Assembly: GCA_945905735.1 (NCBI GenBank)
Contig: CAMDQC010000037.1
Span: 1 to 38,564 of the forward strand
Source of the DNA: Prosthecobacter debontii
Lineage (GTDB): Bacteria > Verrucomicrobiota > Verrucomicrobiia > Chthoniobacterales > Chthoniobacteraceae
DNA: 38,564 nt
Direction of reading: 5' to 3'
Part shown: positions 7,754 through 16,104 of the stretch, in pieces
How the letters are laid out: every line of letters begins with the position of its first letter
How positions within the stretch are numbered: the first letter of the stretch is position 1
Position numbers and translations under genes: made by a program
The notes under the pieces: model-generated
The model's input: the letters and a program-made list of their open reading frames with translations, nothing else
The model's database searches: none
What the model was told of the DNA's origin: nothing

Positions 7754-8707
7754 ATGCGCCTGTTGCTGATTGATGGACACTACTACTGCTACCGCTCGTT
7801 TTACGCGATTCGAGGGCTGACGAACTCGCGGGGCGAGAGCACGAATGCGATCTTCGGATTTATCAAAACGATGCGCAAAATGCTCAAGGATTTGCGTCCC
7901 GATTTGGCGGCGGTGTTGTGGGATGAGGGGCTGCCGCTGCGCCGCACGACGCTCCAGCCAGACTATAAGGCGACGCGCACGGAGACACCTCCCGACCTTC
8001 GCCCGCAGATTGATACGCTGCGCGAGATGGTGAGCGCTTTTGGCCTGAAATCTATCGGGGTTCCCGATACGGAGGCGGATGACTTGATGGCGACTTACGC
8101 CACTGTCGCAAGGGCGCGGGGCGATGAGGTGATCCTAGCGACGAACGACAAAGACCTCTTCCAGCTCGTGGATGAGAAGTGCTTCGTTTACTCCACGAAC
8201 AAGACGGACCTGCCCGACCCGAAAGCCCCGCACGCGCTGCTCGACGCCGCGCGGGTGCAGGCAAAGTGGGGCGTGCCACCAGCGCAAATCGGCGAAGTTC
8301 TCGCGCTCATTGGCGACCATGTGGACAACATTCCTGGTGTCCCCGGCATCGGCGAGAAGACGGCTGTCGCGCTCCTTACCGAGTACGGAACTCTCGACAA
8401 TCTTTTGAAGAATCTCGCCTCCGTGAAGGCGAAGCGTGCACGAGAGAGCCTCACTGCGAATGTGGAGAATATCGCGAAGAACCGTGAAATGGTGCGGCTC
8501 GATATGGACTTACCGTTGCCCGTCCCGCTCGACGATCTCCGCATCGAGCCTCGCTACGCGGAGATGGTCGCGGAAATGGAGCGGTGCGAGTTTCGCGGCC
8601 TGACTGCCGAAGTCCGGGCCGAGGCTGCTGCTGCGGGAGCGCCCGTCGCGGAACTCGCCGCGCCGCAAGCCGCGCCGCCCGCATTTTCGCAAGGAGAGCT
8701 GTTTTAA
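7754..8707 (+). CDS. stand-alone 5'-3' exonuclease (FEN family)
   Basis: This 317-residue protein matches the 5' nuclease domain of DNA polymerase I without the polymerase. It begins MRLLLIDGHYYCYRSFYAIR (Asp7 a metal ligand). It continues with the WDEGLPLRRTTLQPDYKATR arch segment, metal ligands in PDTEADDL (Glu107, Asp109, Asp110) and TNDKDLF (Asp132, Asp134), then the helix-3-turn-helix GDHVDNIPGVPGIGEKTA at 187-204 that clamps DNA. The last 35 residues are Ala/Pro-rich and end FSQGELF, which could be a PIP-like clamp-binding tail (Q-x-x-L-F), though this is weak. The start is ATG 7754; the upstream in-frame extension overlaps the ABC gene and is not conserved-looking. Likely role: flap or RNA-primer removal. 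The VanZ-like gene starts 2 bp after its stop. Confidence 0.9.
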   Translation: MRLLLIDGHYYCYRSFYAIRGLTNSRGESTNAIFGFIKTMRKMLKDLRPDLAAVLWDEGLPLRRTTLQPDYKATRTETPPDLRPQIDTLREMVSAFGLKSIGVPDTEADDLMATYATVARARGDEVILATNDKDLFQLVDEKCFVYSTNKTDLPDPKAPHALLDAARVQAKWGVPPAQIGEVLALIGDHVDNIPGVPGIGEKTAVALLTEYGTLDNLLKNLASVKAKRARESLTANVENIAKNREMVRLDMDLPLPVPLDDLRIEPRYAEMVAEMERCEFRGLTAEVRAEAAAAGAPVAELAAPQAAPPAFSQGELF

Positions 8708-8709
8708 CG

Positions 8710-9066
8710 ATGCCGCGCCGCTGGTGGCTTTTTGCGGGTTGGCTGGCGATGGTCGCGACAATCATTGTCATGGCGGATATTGGGCGGTTGGACTGGGTCT
8801 TGGACCTTCTCCGCAGAATCCCGATGTCGGACAAAGTCTGCCACTTTTTCCTCGTCGGCACGCTTGGCTATTTGTTCAACCAAGCGCTGAATCTCCGGAA
8901 ATTCGGCCCCTTGTTGCTCGGCAGTCTCGTCATCGCCATCGTGCTTACCGCCGAGGAAATCTCTCAACGCTGGGTGCCCGGTCGCACGTTCGACTATGGC
9001 GACATGGCGGCAAACATCGCTGGCTGCGTCGCCGCCGACCTGCTCTCGCGGCGGCGGAAAGGCTGA
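8710..9066 (+). CDS. VanZ-like membrane protein, 118 aa
   Basis: The protein is small and has about four membrane spans: LFAGWLAMVATIIVMADIG, HFFLVGTLGYLFNQAL, LLLGSLVIAIVLTAEEI and a short C-terminal segment. The family pattern is clear: SDKVCHFF (Asp and His), the LTAEEISQRWVPGRTFDYGD stretch (E..Q...PGR..D..D) and MAANIAGCVAADLL (AN..G). VanZ proteins are integral membrane proteins linked to cell-envelope phenotypes in Gram-positives; their molecular function is unknown. It starts 2 bp after the exonuclease stop, so translation is probably coupled. It ends 2 bp before the stop of the convergent dehydrogenase gene, leaving no room for a terminator between the two. Confidence 0.85.
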   Translation: MPRRWWLFAGWLAMVATIIVMADIGRLDWVLDLLRRIPMSDKVCHFFLVGTLGYLFNQALNLRKFGPLLLGSLVIAIVLTAEEISQRWVPGRTFDYGDMAANIAGCVAADLLSRRRKG

Positions 9067-9068
9067 GC

Positions 9069-10835
9069 CTATTTCGAGGCTATCCGGCGGGCGATGAACT
9101 CGGTGAGCTTCGGGATTTTACTGCTCGCTAGGAGTTCTGTCGCTTTTACCGGATCCGCAGCGACGGAGGGTTCCGCGGCATACCAGATCATGAGCGGGAG
9201 GTTTTGATCCTTCGCGTCGGCTTCGTGGCTGGCGAGCACGGTGAGGATGGGCCAGCGTTTTTCTAAAGGGACGCGCTGGAGTGCTCCTGCGACGCGGAGA
9301 CGAACGAGGGCGGCGTCTCCCGCTGCGAGGCGCGTCATTTCGCCGAGCGTTGCGTCACTCGGCGCGCTGCTCTCGCAGGCGAGAGTCACTGCCCATCCGC
9401 GCACATGCTCGCTCTTTGCGTGCAGGGTTTTATGGAGCGAGGACTCGCTCAATTTCCCGCAGCCATGCAGCGCCCAAAGCGCACGGAGTTGGCGAGTATC
9501 GTCGGCATTTTCAAAGAGGATATTCTCGAGCGCAGTGACGCCTTCCGCGCTGAGGCCGCGCTCTTGCAGGATGCGGCGTGCGTGGCGGACGTACCAATCG
9601 TTTGCATTGAGCTGATGGGCGATCAACTCAGCCTCGCTCGCTTTCCCCAGATTCACCTGCACGGGCTTCACGGAGTCGGTGGTTATTTTGTAAATGCGCC
9701 CGTTGCTGCGGTCGGTGAAGTCGCGTTGTTGATGGCAGGGGACTTTGTCGTACCAGTCGTTCACGAACACGCTGCCGTCCGGCCCATACTGCGGCTGGAG
9801 CCCCCGAAACCACTTGTCCTCGCTGACCATAAAGTCGCCGTTTTTCTCGCTCTTGTAACCGCTACCGCTGCGCACAACGCGCTCGTTGCGCTGCTTGTTC
9901 ATGTGGATGTCGTGGAAGAAAAGCGTGTCGCGATATTCTGCCGGGAAGAGCCCGCCGAGATAGACCATCATGCCCGAATACGCCGCCTTTTCATAGCGTC
10001 CCCATGCAATCGTTTTGATGTCTTCGTAAGTGTGCTGATCGAAGTGCCGTCCGCCTTGCCGCTGGTAACGCGCGCCCTGAATCGCGTGCCACATGTGCGG
10101 GATGACGCACGCCTCGAAGAACGCCTCGCCGTGGTCGTTCCAGTCCACGCCCCACTGGTTGCTCGCGCCTTCAGCCCAACGCTCGAACTTCCGAGTGACG
10201 GGGTGTAATCGCCAGATCGCGGCGTTGATTCCCACGCGCTCGTTCTTTGGCGTGCCGGGCTTGCCGACGTTGCTAAAAGTGAAGACGCCGTGTGTTCCGT
10301 AGAGCCATCCGTCGGGGCCCCAGGTGAAGTCGTTCAGCGTCTCGTGCGTGTCCTCCCATGCCCACCCATCAAGGACGATCTCCGGCTCGGCGTCGGGTTT
10401 GTCGTCGCCGTTTTTATCGGCGAAAAAAAGGAGGTTTGGCGGCGCTCCCACCCACACTCCGCCGTGGCCGACTTCGATGCCGCTGGAGAAAGTGAGCTTG
10501 TCGTAAAACACCGTGCGTTTGTCTGCGCGTCCGTCGCCGTCGGTGTCTTCGAAGATCAGCACGCTGTCCTTTTTCTCGCCGGGGCAGACGGGGTAATTCG
10601 TATTGGTGAGCACCCACAACCGTCCCCGATCATCCTGCGTCATCGCGATGGGCTGCACGACATCGGGCTCGGAGGTGACGACTTGCACTTTGAATCCCGG
10701 CGGCACTTTCATCATTGCCGCCGTCTCCGCCGGTGTGCGCGAAGGCTCGTTGGCTACGGGGCGACCTTTGTCTTCGAGAGGCGAGGCGGCAAATGCTGTG
10801 GTGACGATGGAAGCGGATAGGATGATGTGGCGCAT
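9069..10835 (-). CDS. PVC-type membrane-bound dehydrogenase-like protein, no cytochrome domain
   Basis: A 588-residue exported protein (signal peptide MRHIILSASIVTTAFA). Residues about 40-400 form the beta-propeller seen in PVC-superphylum 'putative membrane-bound dehydrogenase' proteins: VPPGFKVQVVTSEPDVVQPI, RGRLWVLTN, a calcium-type loop DTDGDGRAD, GPDGWLYGTHGVFT, YGPDGSVFVNDWYD. Residues about 420-588 are alpha-helical repeats of HEAT/ARM type. Most family members go on to a c-type cytochrome domain with CxxCH; here no CxxCH exists and the protein stops after the helical repeats. It may therefore pass electrons to a separate carrier, or serve as a binding scaffold. The metalloprotease gene is 38 bp upstream on the same strand, so the pair may be one operon. 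Confidence 0.85.
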   Translation of the reverse strand: MRHIILSASIVTTAFAASPLEDKGRPVANEPSRTPAETAAMMKVPPGFKVQVVTSEPDVVQPIAMTQDDRGRLWVLTNTNYPVCPGEKKDSVLIFEDTDGDGRADKRTVFYDKLTFSSGIEVGHGGVWVGAPPNLLFFADKNGDDKPDAEPEIVLDGWAWEDTHETLNDFTWGPDGWLYGTHGVFTFSNVGKPGTPKNERVGINAAIWRLHPVTRKFERWAEGASNQWGVDWNDHGEAFFEACVIPHMWHAIQGARYQRQGGRHFDQHTYEDIKTIAWGRYEKAAYSGMMVYLGGLFPAEYRDTLFFHDIHMNKQRNERVVRSGSGYKSEKNGDFMVSEDKWFRGLQPQYGPDGSVFVNDWYDKVPCHQQRDFTDRSNGRIYKITTDSVKPVQVNLGKASEAELIAHQLNANDWYVRHARRILQERGLSAEGVTALENILFENADDTRQLRALWALHGCGKLSESSLHKTLHAKSEHVRGWAVTLACESSAPSDATLGEMTRLAAGDAALVRLRVAGALQRVPLEKRWPILTVLASHEADAKDQNLPLMIWYAAEPSVAADPVKATELLASSKIPKLTEFIARRIASK

Positions 10836-10873
10836 GGGATGGTGAATCGCGAGAGGTGGTGAATCTTTGAGTG

Positions 10874-11836
10874 CTATCGCGCGGCGGCGGTCTGCATGAG
10901 TTCCACGAGCTTGCCGGGCAGTTCGGGAGCGTTGAGTTTCCGTCTAGGTCGCAGCGCACGGACGAAGTTATCGGCGAGCACTTCCTCGGGATGCCAAATG
11001 TAGTTCGTGTTGCGCGACATGGCGCGGAGGTAGGCGGGCACAGTGTTCGCCGGGCGCATCACGGGTTCGCCGTCTTTTAAAGCAAGCGCGGCTTTTCCAT
11101 CGGCGAGAGTCAGTTCCAGCAGGACGAACTCGACCTGATCAAACACGCGGTTTTTTCGCGCCATGTCGAACGCGGGCTTTTGCGCTAGGAGCGCGGGCAT
11201 CATTGGGATGTCACGGTCCTCGTGGCGGAGGATCGTGTAGTAGTTCATCCCCATCGCGTCGGGATTTGTGAAGCGCCGCGCATCCACGCTCGTCGGGAGC
11301 GGTGGCTCCGCGCACGGGCGGAATCCGAGTAGTCCGTAGAGCTGGTCGCGCAGTTCCGGGTGGTGCGAGGAGAAGACATGGAAGAGTTCGTGGATGAGGA
11401 TATCGCCAAGCTCCGGCTTCCCGAGGTGACTTTCGGGCATGACGATGAGAGGCCCACGGCAATACGGTGCGTTGATGTCTTCCCTGCCATTTGTCTTTGC
11501 GAGTGTGATCGTCGGCGGGAGGGAGAGCTTGAGTGCGCTGAAGGCCGGTCGGAAAGCATTGAGCGAGGCTGTCACCGTGGCGATTTCCGCTGCGGAGAAA
11601 TCCACCGCTTGCGCGCCGACATACACCGCAAACTCCGCCACGGAAGGAGGCTCCGCGCGGACGATGCGCGCGGCGCGGTCGAAGGGGCTCATGCGTTTCA
11701 AATAGGCGTCTTCTTTAGACAAAAGCACCGTCGCATCCTTTGCCGACGGCAGGACGAGGGTCGTGCCTGGCTGGAGCTCGATGTCCACAGCGCAGAGGGA
11801 GAGACTGAGGCACAGGAGTAAGATGAGAAAGCGCAT
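10874..11836 (-). CDS. secreted gluzincin-like metalloprotease, 320 aa
   Basis: The start is ATG 11836, giving a short signal peptide (MRFLILLLCLSLSLCA). The longer frame to 11968 would add Arg-rich residues read from the divergent promoter. The zinc motif is HELFH (His149, Glu150, His153) in GDILIHELFHVFSSHHPELR. A second motif EEVLADNF (Glu285...Asp289) has the ExxxD spacing of the gluzincin third ligand. These two together make a zinc peptidase fold likely, although I do not recognise a named family. It should act in the periplasm or outside the cell. It is divergent from the 1310-residue dehydrogenase fusion (107 bp between starts) and 38 bp upstream of the shorter dehydrogenase, so it is physically tied to both PVC dehydrogenases. 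Confidence 0.75.
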   Translation of the reverse strand: MRFLILLLCLSLSLCAVDIELQPGTTLVLPSAKDATVLLSKEDAYLKRMSPFDRAARIVRAEPPSVAEFAVYVGAQAVDFSAAEIATVTASLNAFRPAFSALKLSLPPTITLAKTNGREDINAPYCRGPLIVMPESHLGKPELGDILIHELFHVFSSHHPELRDQLYGLLGFRPCAEPPLPTSVDARRFTNPDAMGMNYYTILRHEDRDIPMMPALLAQKPAFDMARKNRVFDQVEFVLLELTLADGKAALALKDGEPVMRPANTVPAYLRAMSRNTNYIWHPEEVLADNFVRALRPRRKLNAPELPGKLVELMQTAAAR

Positions 11837-11915
11837 ATCTCTCCGCAGTAGCGATGGGTGCCCGTCTAGCCAAGCGGCAAGGCGCGACAATTTCCCGGCT
11901 AACGCTCTTGCCCTC

Positions 11916-11930
11916 GCGGGATTCTCCCGC
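11916..11930 (+). promoter_or_regulatory. 5'-UTR hairpin ahead of the large dehydrogenase
   Basis: GCGGGA (11916-11921), loop TTC, TCCCGC (11925-11930) form a perfect 6-bp stem ending 13 bases before ATG 11944. The sequence between it and the start is A/C-rich with no Shine-Dalgarno. It could limit or gate translation; no known riboswitch class is recognised. Confidence 0.35.
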
Positions 11931-11943
11931 CACACAAAACAAA

Positions 11944-14900
11944 ATGAACCTACGCACTCTCGCACCACTCGCCCTCATCGTCGCTTGCGCTTCTGCCCAC
12001 GCGCAGAAGCTCGAACTTCCAGCCAATGCTCATGTCACTTTCCTCGGCAACGCGCTCGCCGATCGGATGCAACATTCCGGCTGGCTGGAAACGCTGATCG
12101 CCCAGAAGTTTGCCGACAAGGATCTCGTTTTCCGCAATCTCGCCGTGGCCACGGACGAGGTGAATACGTGGCACCGCTCGGAGTCGTTCGGCTCGCGGGA
12201 TGAGTGGCTGACCTGGACGGCGACGGATGTGATTTTTGCGTTCTACGGGTTCAACGAATCGTTCGCCGGATACGAGGGCGTGGCGAAGTTTAAGGAGAAT
12301 CTGGAGAAGTTCATCAAGGACTCGGCGACCAAGAACCACGGCGGCAAGGGCGCTCCCAAGATCGTCCTTTTCTCGCCCATCGCAGCGGAGCGGCATCAAG
12401 ACCCGAACTTCCCCGACCCGAAGGAAATCAACGACCGCTTGCAAACCTACGTGGCGGCGATGTCCGATGTGGCGAAGGCGAACGGCGTGCAGTTTGTGGA
12501 CCTCTACACGCCGTCGCAGCAGCTCTATAAAGACGCGGCGGCAAAGGGGAAATCGCTGACGATGAACGGGCTTCACCTTACAGATGATGGCGAGAAAGCA
12601 CTCGCGCCGCTCGCTTTCAAACAGCTCTTCGGGGAGGACGCTCCGGCGGCCAATGCAAAGCTCAATTCGGCGGTGACGGAGAAGAACTGGCAGTGGCATC
12701 AGCGCTACCGGACCATCGACGGTTACAACGTCTATGGTGGCCGCTCGCGCATGAGCTACAAAGCGAAGAGCAAAGACGGCAAAGAGGGACGCGCTTTCGT
12801 GAACAACGAAGTCATGCAGCAGGAAATGCAGCAGCGCGATGTAATGACGGCCAATCGCGACAAGCGCGTGTGGGCTGTGGCAAAGGGCGGCGACCTCGTG
12901 GTGAAGGACGACAATCTCCCGGATGTGGTGAAGGTGGAAACGAACAAGCCGGGCGACAAGCCGGACGGATCGTGGACTTACCCGACCGCTGCGCAGGTGC
13001 TCGACCGGATGAAACACGCGCCGGGCGTGAAGGTGAATGTCTTCGCCGATGAGTCGCAGTTTCCCGATTTGATCAATCCCGTGCAGCAGGCGTGGGACAC
13101 GAAGGGTCGCTTGTGGGTCGCAGCGTGGACGACTTATCCCGAGGCGTGGCCGACGACTAAAAACTGGGATAAACTCATCGTGCTCGAAGACACGGACAAG
13201 GACGGCAAGGCTGATAAATGCACGACTTTCGTGGACAAGCTGAATGGTCCGACGGGGTTCACCTTCCACAAAGACGGTGTGATTTTGATGCAGGCGCCGG
13301 ACTTGGTTTTCCTTCGCGATACAGATGGCGACGGCAAGGCGGATACGAAGGAACGCCTTGTAATGGGCATGGACAGCGCCGATTCGCATCACACAACGAA
13401 TGCGCTCGGCCACGATCCGGGCGGCGCGATTTATTTGAGCGACGGCGTGTTTCACCGCACGCAAGTGGAGACGGCGGTCGGGCCGAAGCGGCATAGCGAC
13501 GGCATCATCTGGCGCTTTGAGCCCGTGACCGGGAAGTTCGAGCAGTACGCGCCTTACGGCTACGCGAATCCGCACGGCAAAACTTGGGACCGCTGGGGCA
13601 ACGGCGTCATCACCGACGCGACCGGCAACGCGAACTATTTCGACGTGGCGTTTTCCGGCTATCTGGAGAACGGGAAGCACGGCGGATACAAGGAATTCTG
13701 GAGCCGGCCATCGCGTCCGTGTCCTGCGACCGGCACGATTTCATCGCGCCATTTCCCGGATGACTGGCAGGGCGACTTCATGAATTTGAACGTCATCGGT
13801 TTGCAGGCCGTGACGCGTGTGGACGTGACACAGGACGGCTCGGGCATCAAAGGCACGACGGTGGAGCACATCGTCTCGGGCGACCCGGCGGAGTTGCCGA
13901 CGTTCCGGCCCATCAGCGTGAGCACTGGACCGGATGGCGCGATTTATTTCGGCGACTGGGCGCAGACGATCATCGGTCACTTGCAGCACAATCTCCGCGA
14001 CCCAAACCGCGACCACCAGCACGGCACGATCTACCGCATCACGTATGAAGGCCGTGACCTCGTGAAGACTCCGAAAATCGACGGACAGCCGCTCGAAGCG
14101 CTGCTCGATGTTTTGAAAATCCACGAGGACGGAACCCGCGAACTCGCGAAGGTGGAAATCAGCAAACACGATCCCGTCAAAATCTCCGAGGCCGTGAAAA
14201 AGTGGGTCGCCTCGCTCGATAAGAACGACAAGGAAGTTGAGCATCACCTACTCGAAGCCCTGTGGGTCCGGCAGTGGAACAACCTCGTCGATGCGGACCT
14301 GCTCAAGCGCGTCCTCTCGTCGCCCGAACCCCGCGCCCGGGCTGCGGCCGTGCGTGTTCTCGGCTACTGGCGCGACCGCGTTCCCGGCACGCTCGACTTG
14401 CTCAAAAAGGCCGCCGTGGACGAAGATGCGCGCGTCCGTCTGCACGCCGTTCGCGCCGCGAGTTTCTTCAACGGAGCCGACGTGACCACCGCGCTCGACG
14501 TTGCGTATTCCATCCTCACGAAAGAGACGGACTACTACCTCGATTACACCTTCAAAGAGACGCTCCGGCAGCTCAACACGCTGACCAAGGAGCCATATTT
14601 CCCGAAAGATCCCGCCATCGTCGCAGCCTACATCGGCAAGATGGACGACAAAGCGCTGAACGGCGCACCGGACCTGGAGCCTGTGCTCATCGCCCGCATC
14701 GACCGCAAAGGCACCGAGGCTACAAAGCGCGACCAGGCGCTCACCAAGCTCGCGAAACTCAAAAGCACGAGCAAAGCTGTGGAAGCCGTGAATGCACTGT
14801 CCCGCGGGGCCGCGAGCGCCGACGAGCTCGGCAAACTGCTCGTCACTGCAAGTGCTGCAGAACTCAAGGCTGCACGCCCTGCGCTCGAAGCTGCTCTTAA

Positions 14901-15876
14901 AAATAACCCTTCCGGCGGAGTGGGGCGCGCGATTTACGCCTCGCTCATCACCGCCGATGACGCGCCGACCGCCGTGTGGAATTCCGCGACCGACGCCGCC
15001 GCGAAGAACCGCGTGCTCGACTCGCTGGCGCTGATCGCGAATCCGCCGCTCCGCGCAAAGTTCCAGCCGATGCTTGCAGCAGCCATCGCTGACGGCGCCA
15101 CTCGAGCATTCGCCTTCAAAGCGATGCCGCTCATGGGCCCGGAAAACGCCGCCGCAAATTTCACCGTCCTCGCCAACGCACTGCGCACAGGTCAGGACCG
15201 CACCGCAGCAGCTCGCGCGCTCATGCAGCTTCCACGCGATTCGTGGAATAAAGACGCTGCGGGTCCCGTTGCAGACGCTGTTGTGGCATGGGCCAAGACC
15301 GTCCCCGCAGGCGACCGCACCAAGCAAGACTACATCGAGACAACCAGCGCCGCGGCCGAACTCGCCGGGCTCACTGCCGATGCAGCCCGCATCCGTAAGG
15401 AATTGCGCTCACTCGGCGTCCCAGTATTCGTAATACACACCGTCCACGAGCAGATGCGGTATGACAACACGCGCATCGTTGTGGAAGTGGGCAAGCCCTT
15501 CGAACTCATCCTCGAAAACGGTGACACGATGCCGCACAACTTAGTCATCGTAAAACCCGGTCAGCACGAAAAAATCGGCACTGCCGCAGCCACCATGACG
15601 CCCGACAAGCTGGACAAACAGGGACGTGGCTACATCCCGAAGGATTGGGAAAAAGAAATCTTTGGCGCGACGAAAGTCATCGAGGCCGGACAGAAAGAGA
15701 CGATCAAAGTCACCGCGCCAACGACCGAAGGCGAATACGAATACGTCTGCACGATGCCCGGCCATTTCGTCGTGATGTGGGGCAAACTCATCGTCACGAA
15801 AGACGTGGACTCTGCCCTCGCCGCCAGCGGAACCGGAGCCTCCGCCGGAGCGCCGCACGGGCACGAGAAGAAGTAG
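11944..15876 (+). CDS. SGNH-like / PVC dehydrogenase propeller / HEAT / cupredoxin fusion, 1310 aa
   Basis: Exported protein (signal peptide MNLRTLAPLALIVACASAHA). Domains in order: (1) about 28-235, SGNH-hydrolase fold with block I FLGNALADR (Gly35-Asn36 where Gly-Asp-Ser is usual), block III FYGFNES (Asn104) and block V NGLHLTDDG (Asn208, His211); the Ser nucleophile and the Asp of the triad are absent, so it is probably non-hydrolytic. (2) about 345-700, PVC-type dehydrogenase beta-propeller with calcium-like loops DTDKDGKAD and DTDGDGKAD. (3) about 740-1130, HEAT-like helical repeats. (4) about 1165-1285, cupredoxin with the full type-1 copper set: His1198 (MPHN), Cys1269, His1274, Met1278 in CTMPGHFVVM, the azurin spacing. 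There is no CxxCH, so copper replaces heme as the likely electron carrier. The tail is Gly/Ala/His-rich. An intrinsic terminator follows. Confidence 0.9.
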   Translation: MNLRTLAPLALIVACASAHAQKLELPANAHVTFLGNALADRMQHSGWLETLIAQKFADKDLVFRNLAVATDEVNTWHRSESFGSRDEWLTWTATDVIFAFYGFNESFAGYEGVAKFKENLEKFIKDSATKNHGGKGAPKIVLFSPIAAERHQDPNFPDPKEINDRLQTYVAAMSDVAKANGVQFVDLYTPSQQLYKDAAAKGKSLTMNGLHLTDDGEKALAPLAFKQLFGEDAPAANAKLNSAVTEKNWQWHQRYRTIDGYNVYGGRSRMSYKAKSKDGKEGRAFVNNEVMQQEMQQRDVMTANRDKRVWAVAKGGDLVVKDDNLPDVVKVETNKPGDKPDGSWTYPTAAQVLDRMKHAPGVKVNVFADESQFPDLINPVQQAWDTKGRLWVAAWTTYPEAWPTTKNWDKLIVLEDTDKDGKADKCTTFVDKLNGPTGFTFHKDGVILMQAPDLVFLRDTDGDGKADTKERLVMGMDSADSHHTTNALGHDPGGAIYLSDGVFHRTQVETAVGPKRHSDGIIWRFEPVTGKFEQYAPYGYANPHGKTWDRWGNGVITDATGNANYFDVAFSGYLENGKHGGYKEFWSRPSRPCPATGTISSRHFPDDWQGDFMNLNVIGLQAVTRVDVTQDGSGIKGTTVEHIVSGDPAELPTFRPISVSTGPDGAIYFGDWAQTIIGHLQHNLRDPNRDHQHGTIYRITYEGRDLVKTPKIDGQPLEALLDVLKIHEDGTRELAKVEISKHDPVKISEAVKKWVASLDKNDKEVEHHLLEALWVRQWNNLVDADLLKRVLSSPEPRARAAAVRVLGYWRDRVPGTLDLLKKAAVDEDARVRLHAVRAASFFNGADVTTALDVAYSILTKETDYYLDYTFKETLRQLNTLTKEPYFPKDPAIVAAYIGKMDDKALNGAPDLEPVLIARIDRKGTEATKRDQALTKLAKLKSTSKAVEAVNALSRGAASADELGKLLVTASAAELKAARPALEAALKNNPSGGVGRAIYASLITADDAPTAVWNSATDAAAKNRVLDSLALIANPPLRAKFQPMLAAAIADGATRAFAFKAMPLMGPENAAANFTVLANALRTGQDRTAAARALMQLPRDSWNKDAAGPVADAVVAWAKTVPAGDRTKQDYIETTSAAAELAGLTADAARIRKELRSLGVPVFVIHTVHEQMRYDNTRIVVEVGKPFELILENGDTMPHNLVIVKPGQHEKIGTAAATMTPDKLDKQGRGYIPKDWEKEIFGATKVIEAGQKETIKVTAPTTEGEYEYVCTMPGHFVVMWGKLIVTKDVDSALAASGTGASAGAPHGHEKK

Positions 15877-15895
15877 GAGCAAACAAAGCACAGAG

Positions 15896-15926
15896 CGCCC
15901 GGGGCTACCACTCCGGGCGTTTTGTT
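15896..15926 (+). terminator. intrinsic terminator after the dehydrogenase fusion
   Basis: CGCCCGG (15896-15902) pairs perfectly with CCGGGCG (15913-15919) across a 10-base loop and runs straight into TTTTGTT. It starts 20 bases after the TAG at 15876. This is the clearest rho-independent terminator in the window and separates the dehydrogenase from the first sulfatase. Confidence 0.85.
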
Positions 15927-16104
15927 GCACCGAGATTCGCAGCCTGATGGTCACCGGAATCTACGTCGTTCCGCTCCCGATTATTATCGAAGCCCAACAT
16001 CGTCTTCCTCCTCGCCGCATGGGCCGCCGCGCTTCCGAAGACATACGAAAAGACCAGAGACAAACTGGATTGAGATGACCATAACCAGCGCCACATTCTG
16101 CACT

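Noticed and set aside
11854-11935. tRNA-like text (GTCTAGCCAAGCGGCAAGGC, then GCGGGATTCTCCCGC) between metalloprotease and dehydrogenase
   Set aside because: The D-arm resembles tRNA-Gln/Asn, but no acceptor stem or anticodon stem can be paired and the T-loop lacks TTCRA; only a plain hairpin remains.
11950-13680. 576-aa open frame opposite the dehydrogenase fusion
   Set aside because: His/Arg-rich shadow with no recognisable motif.
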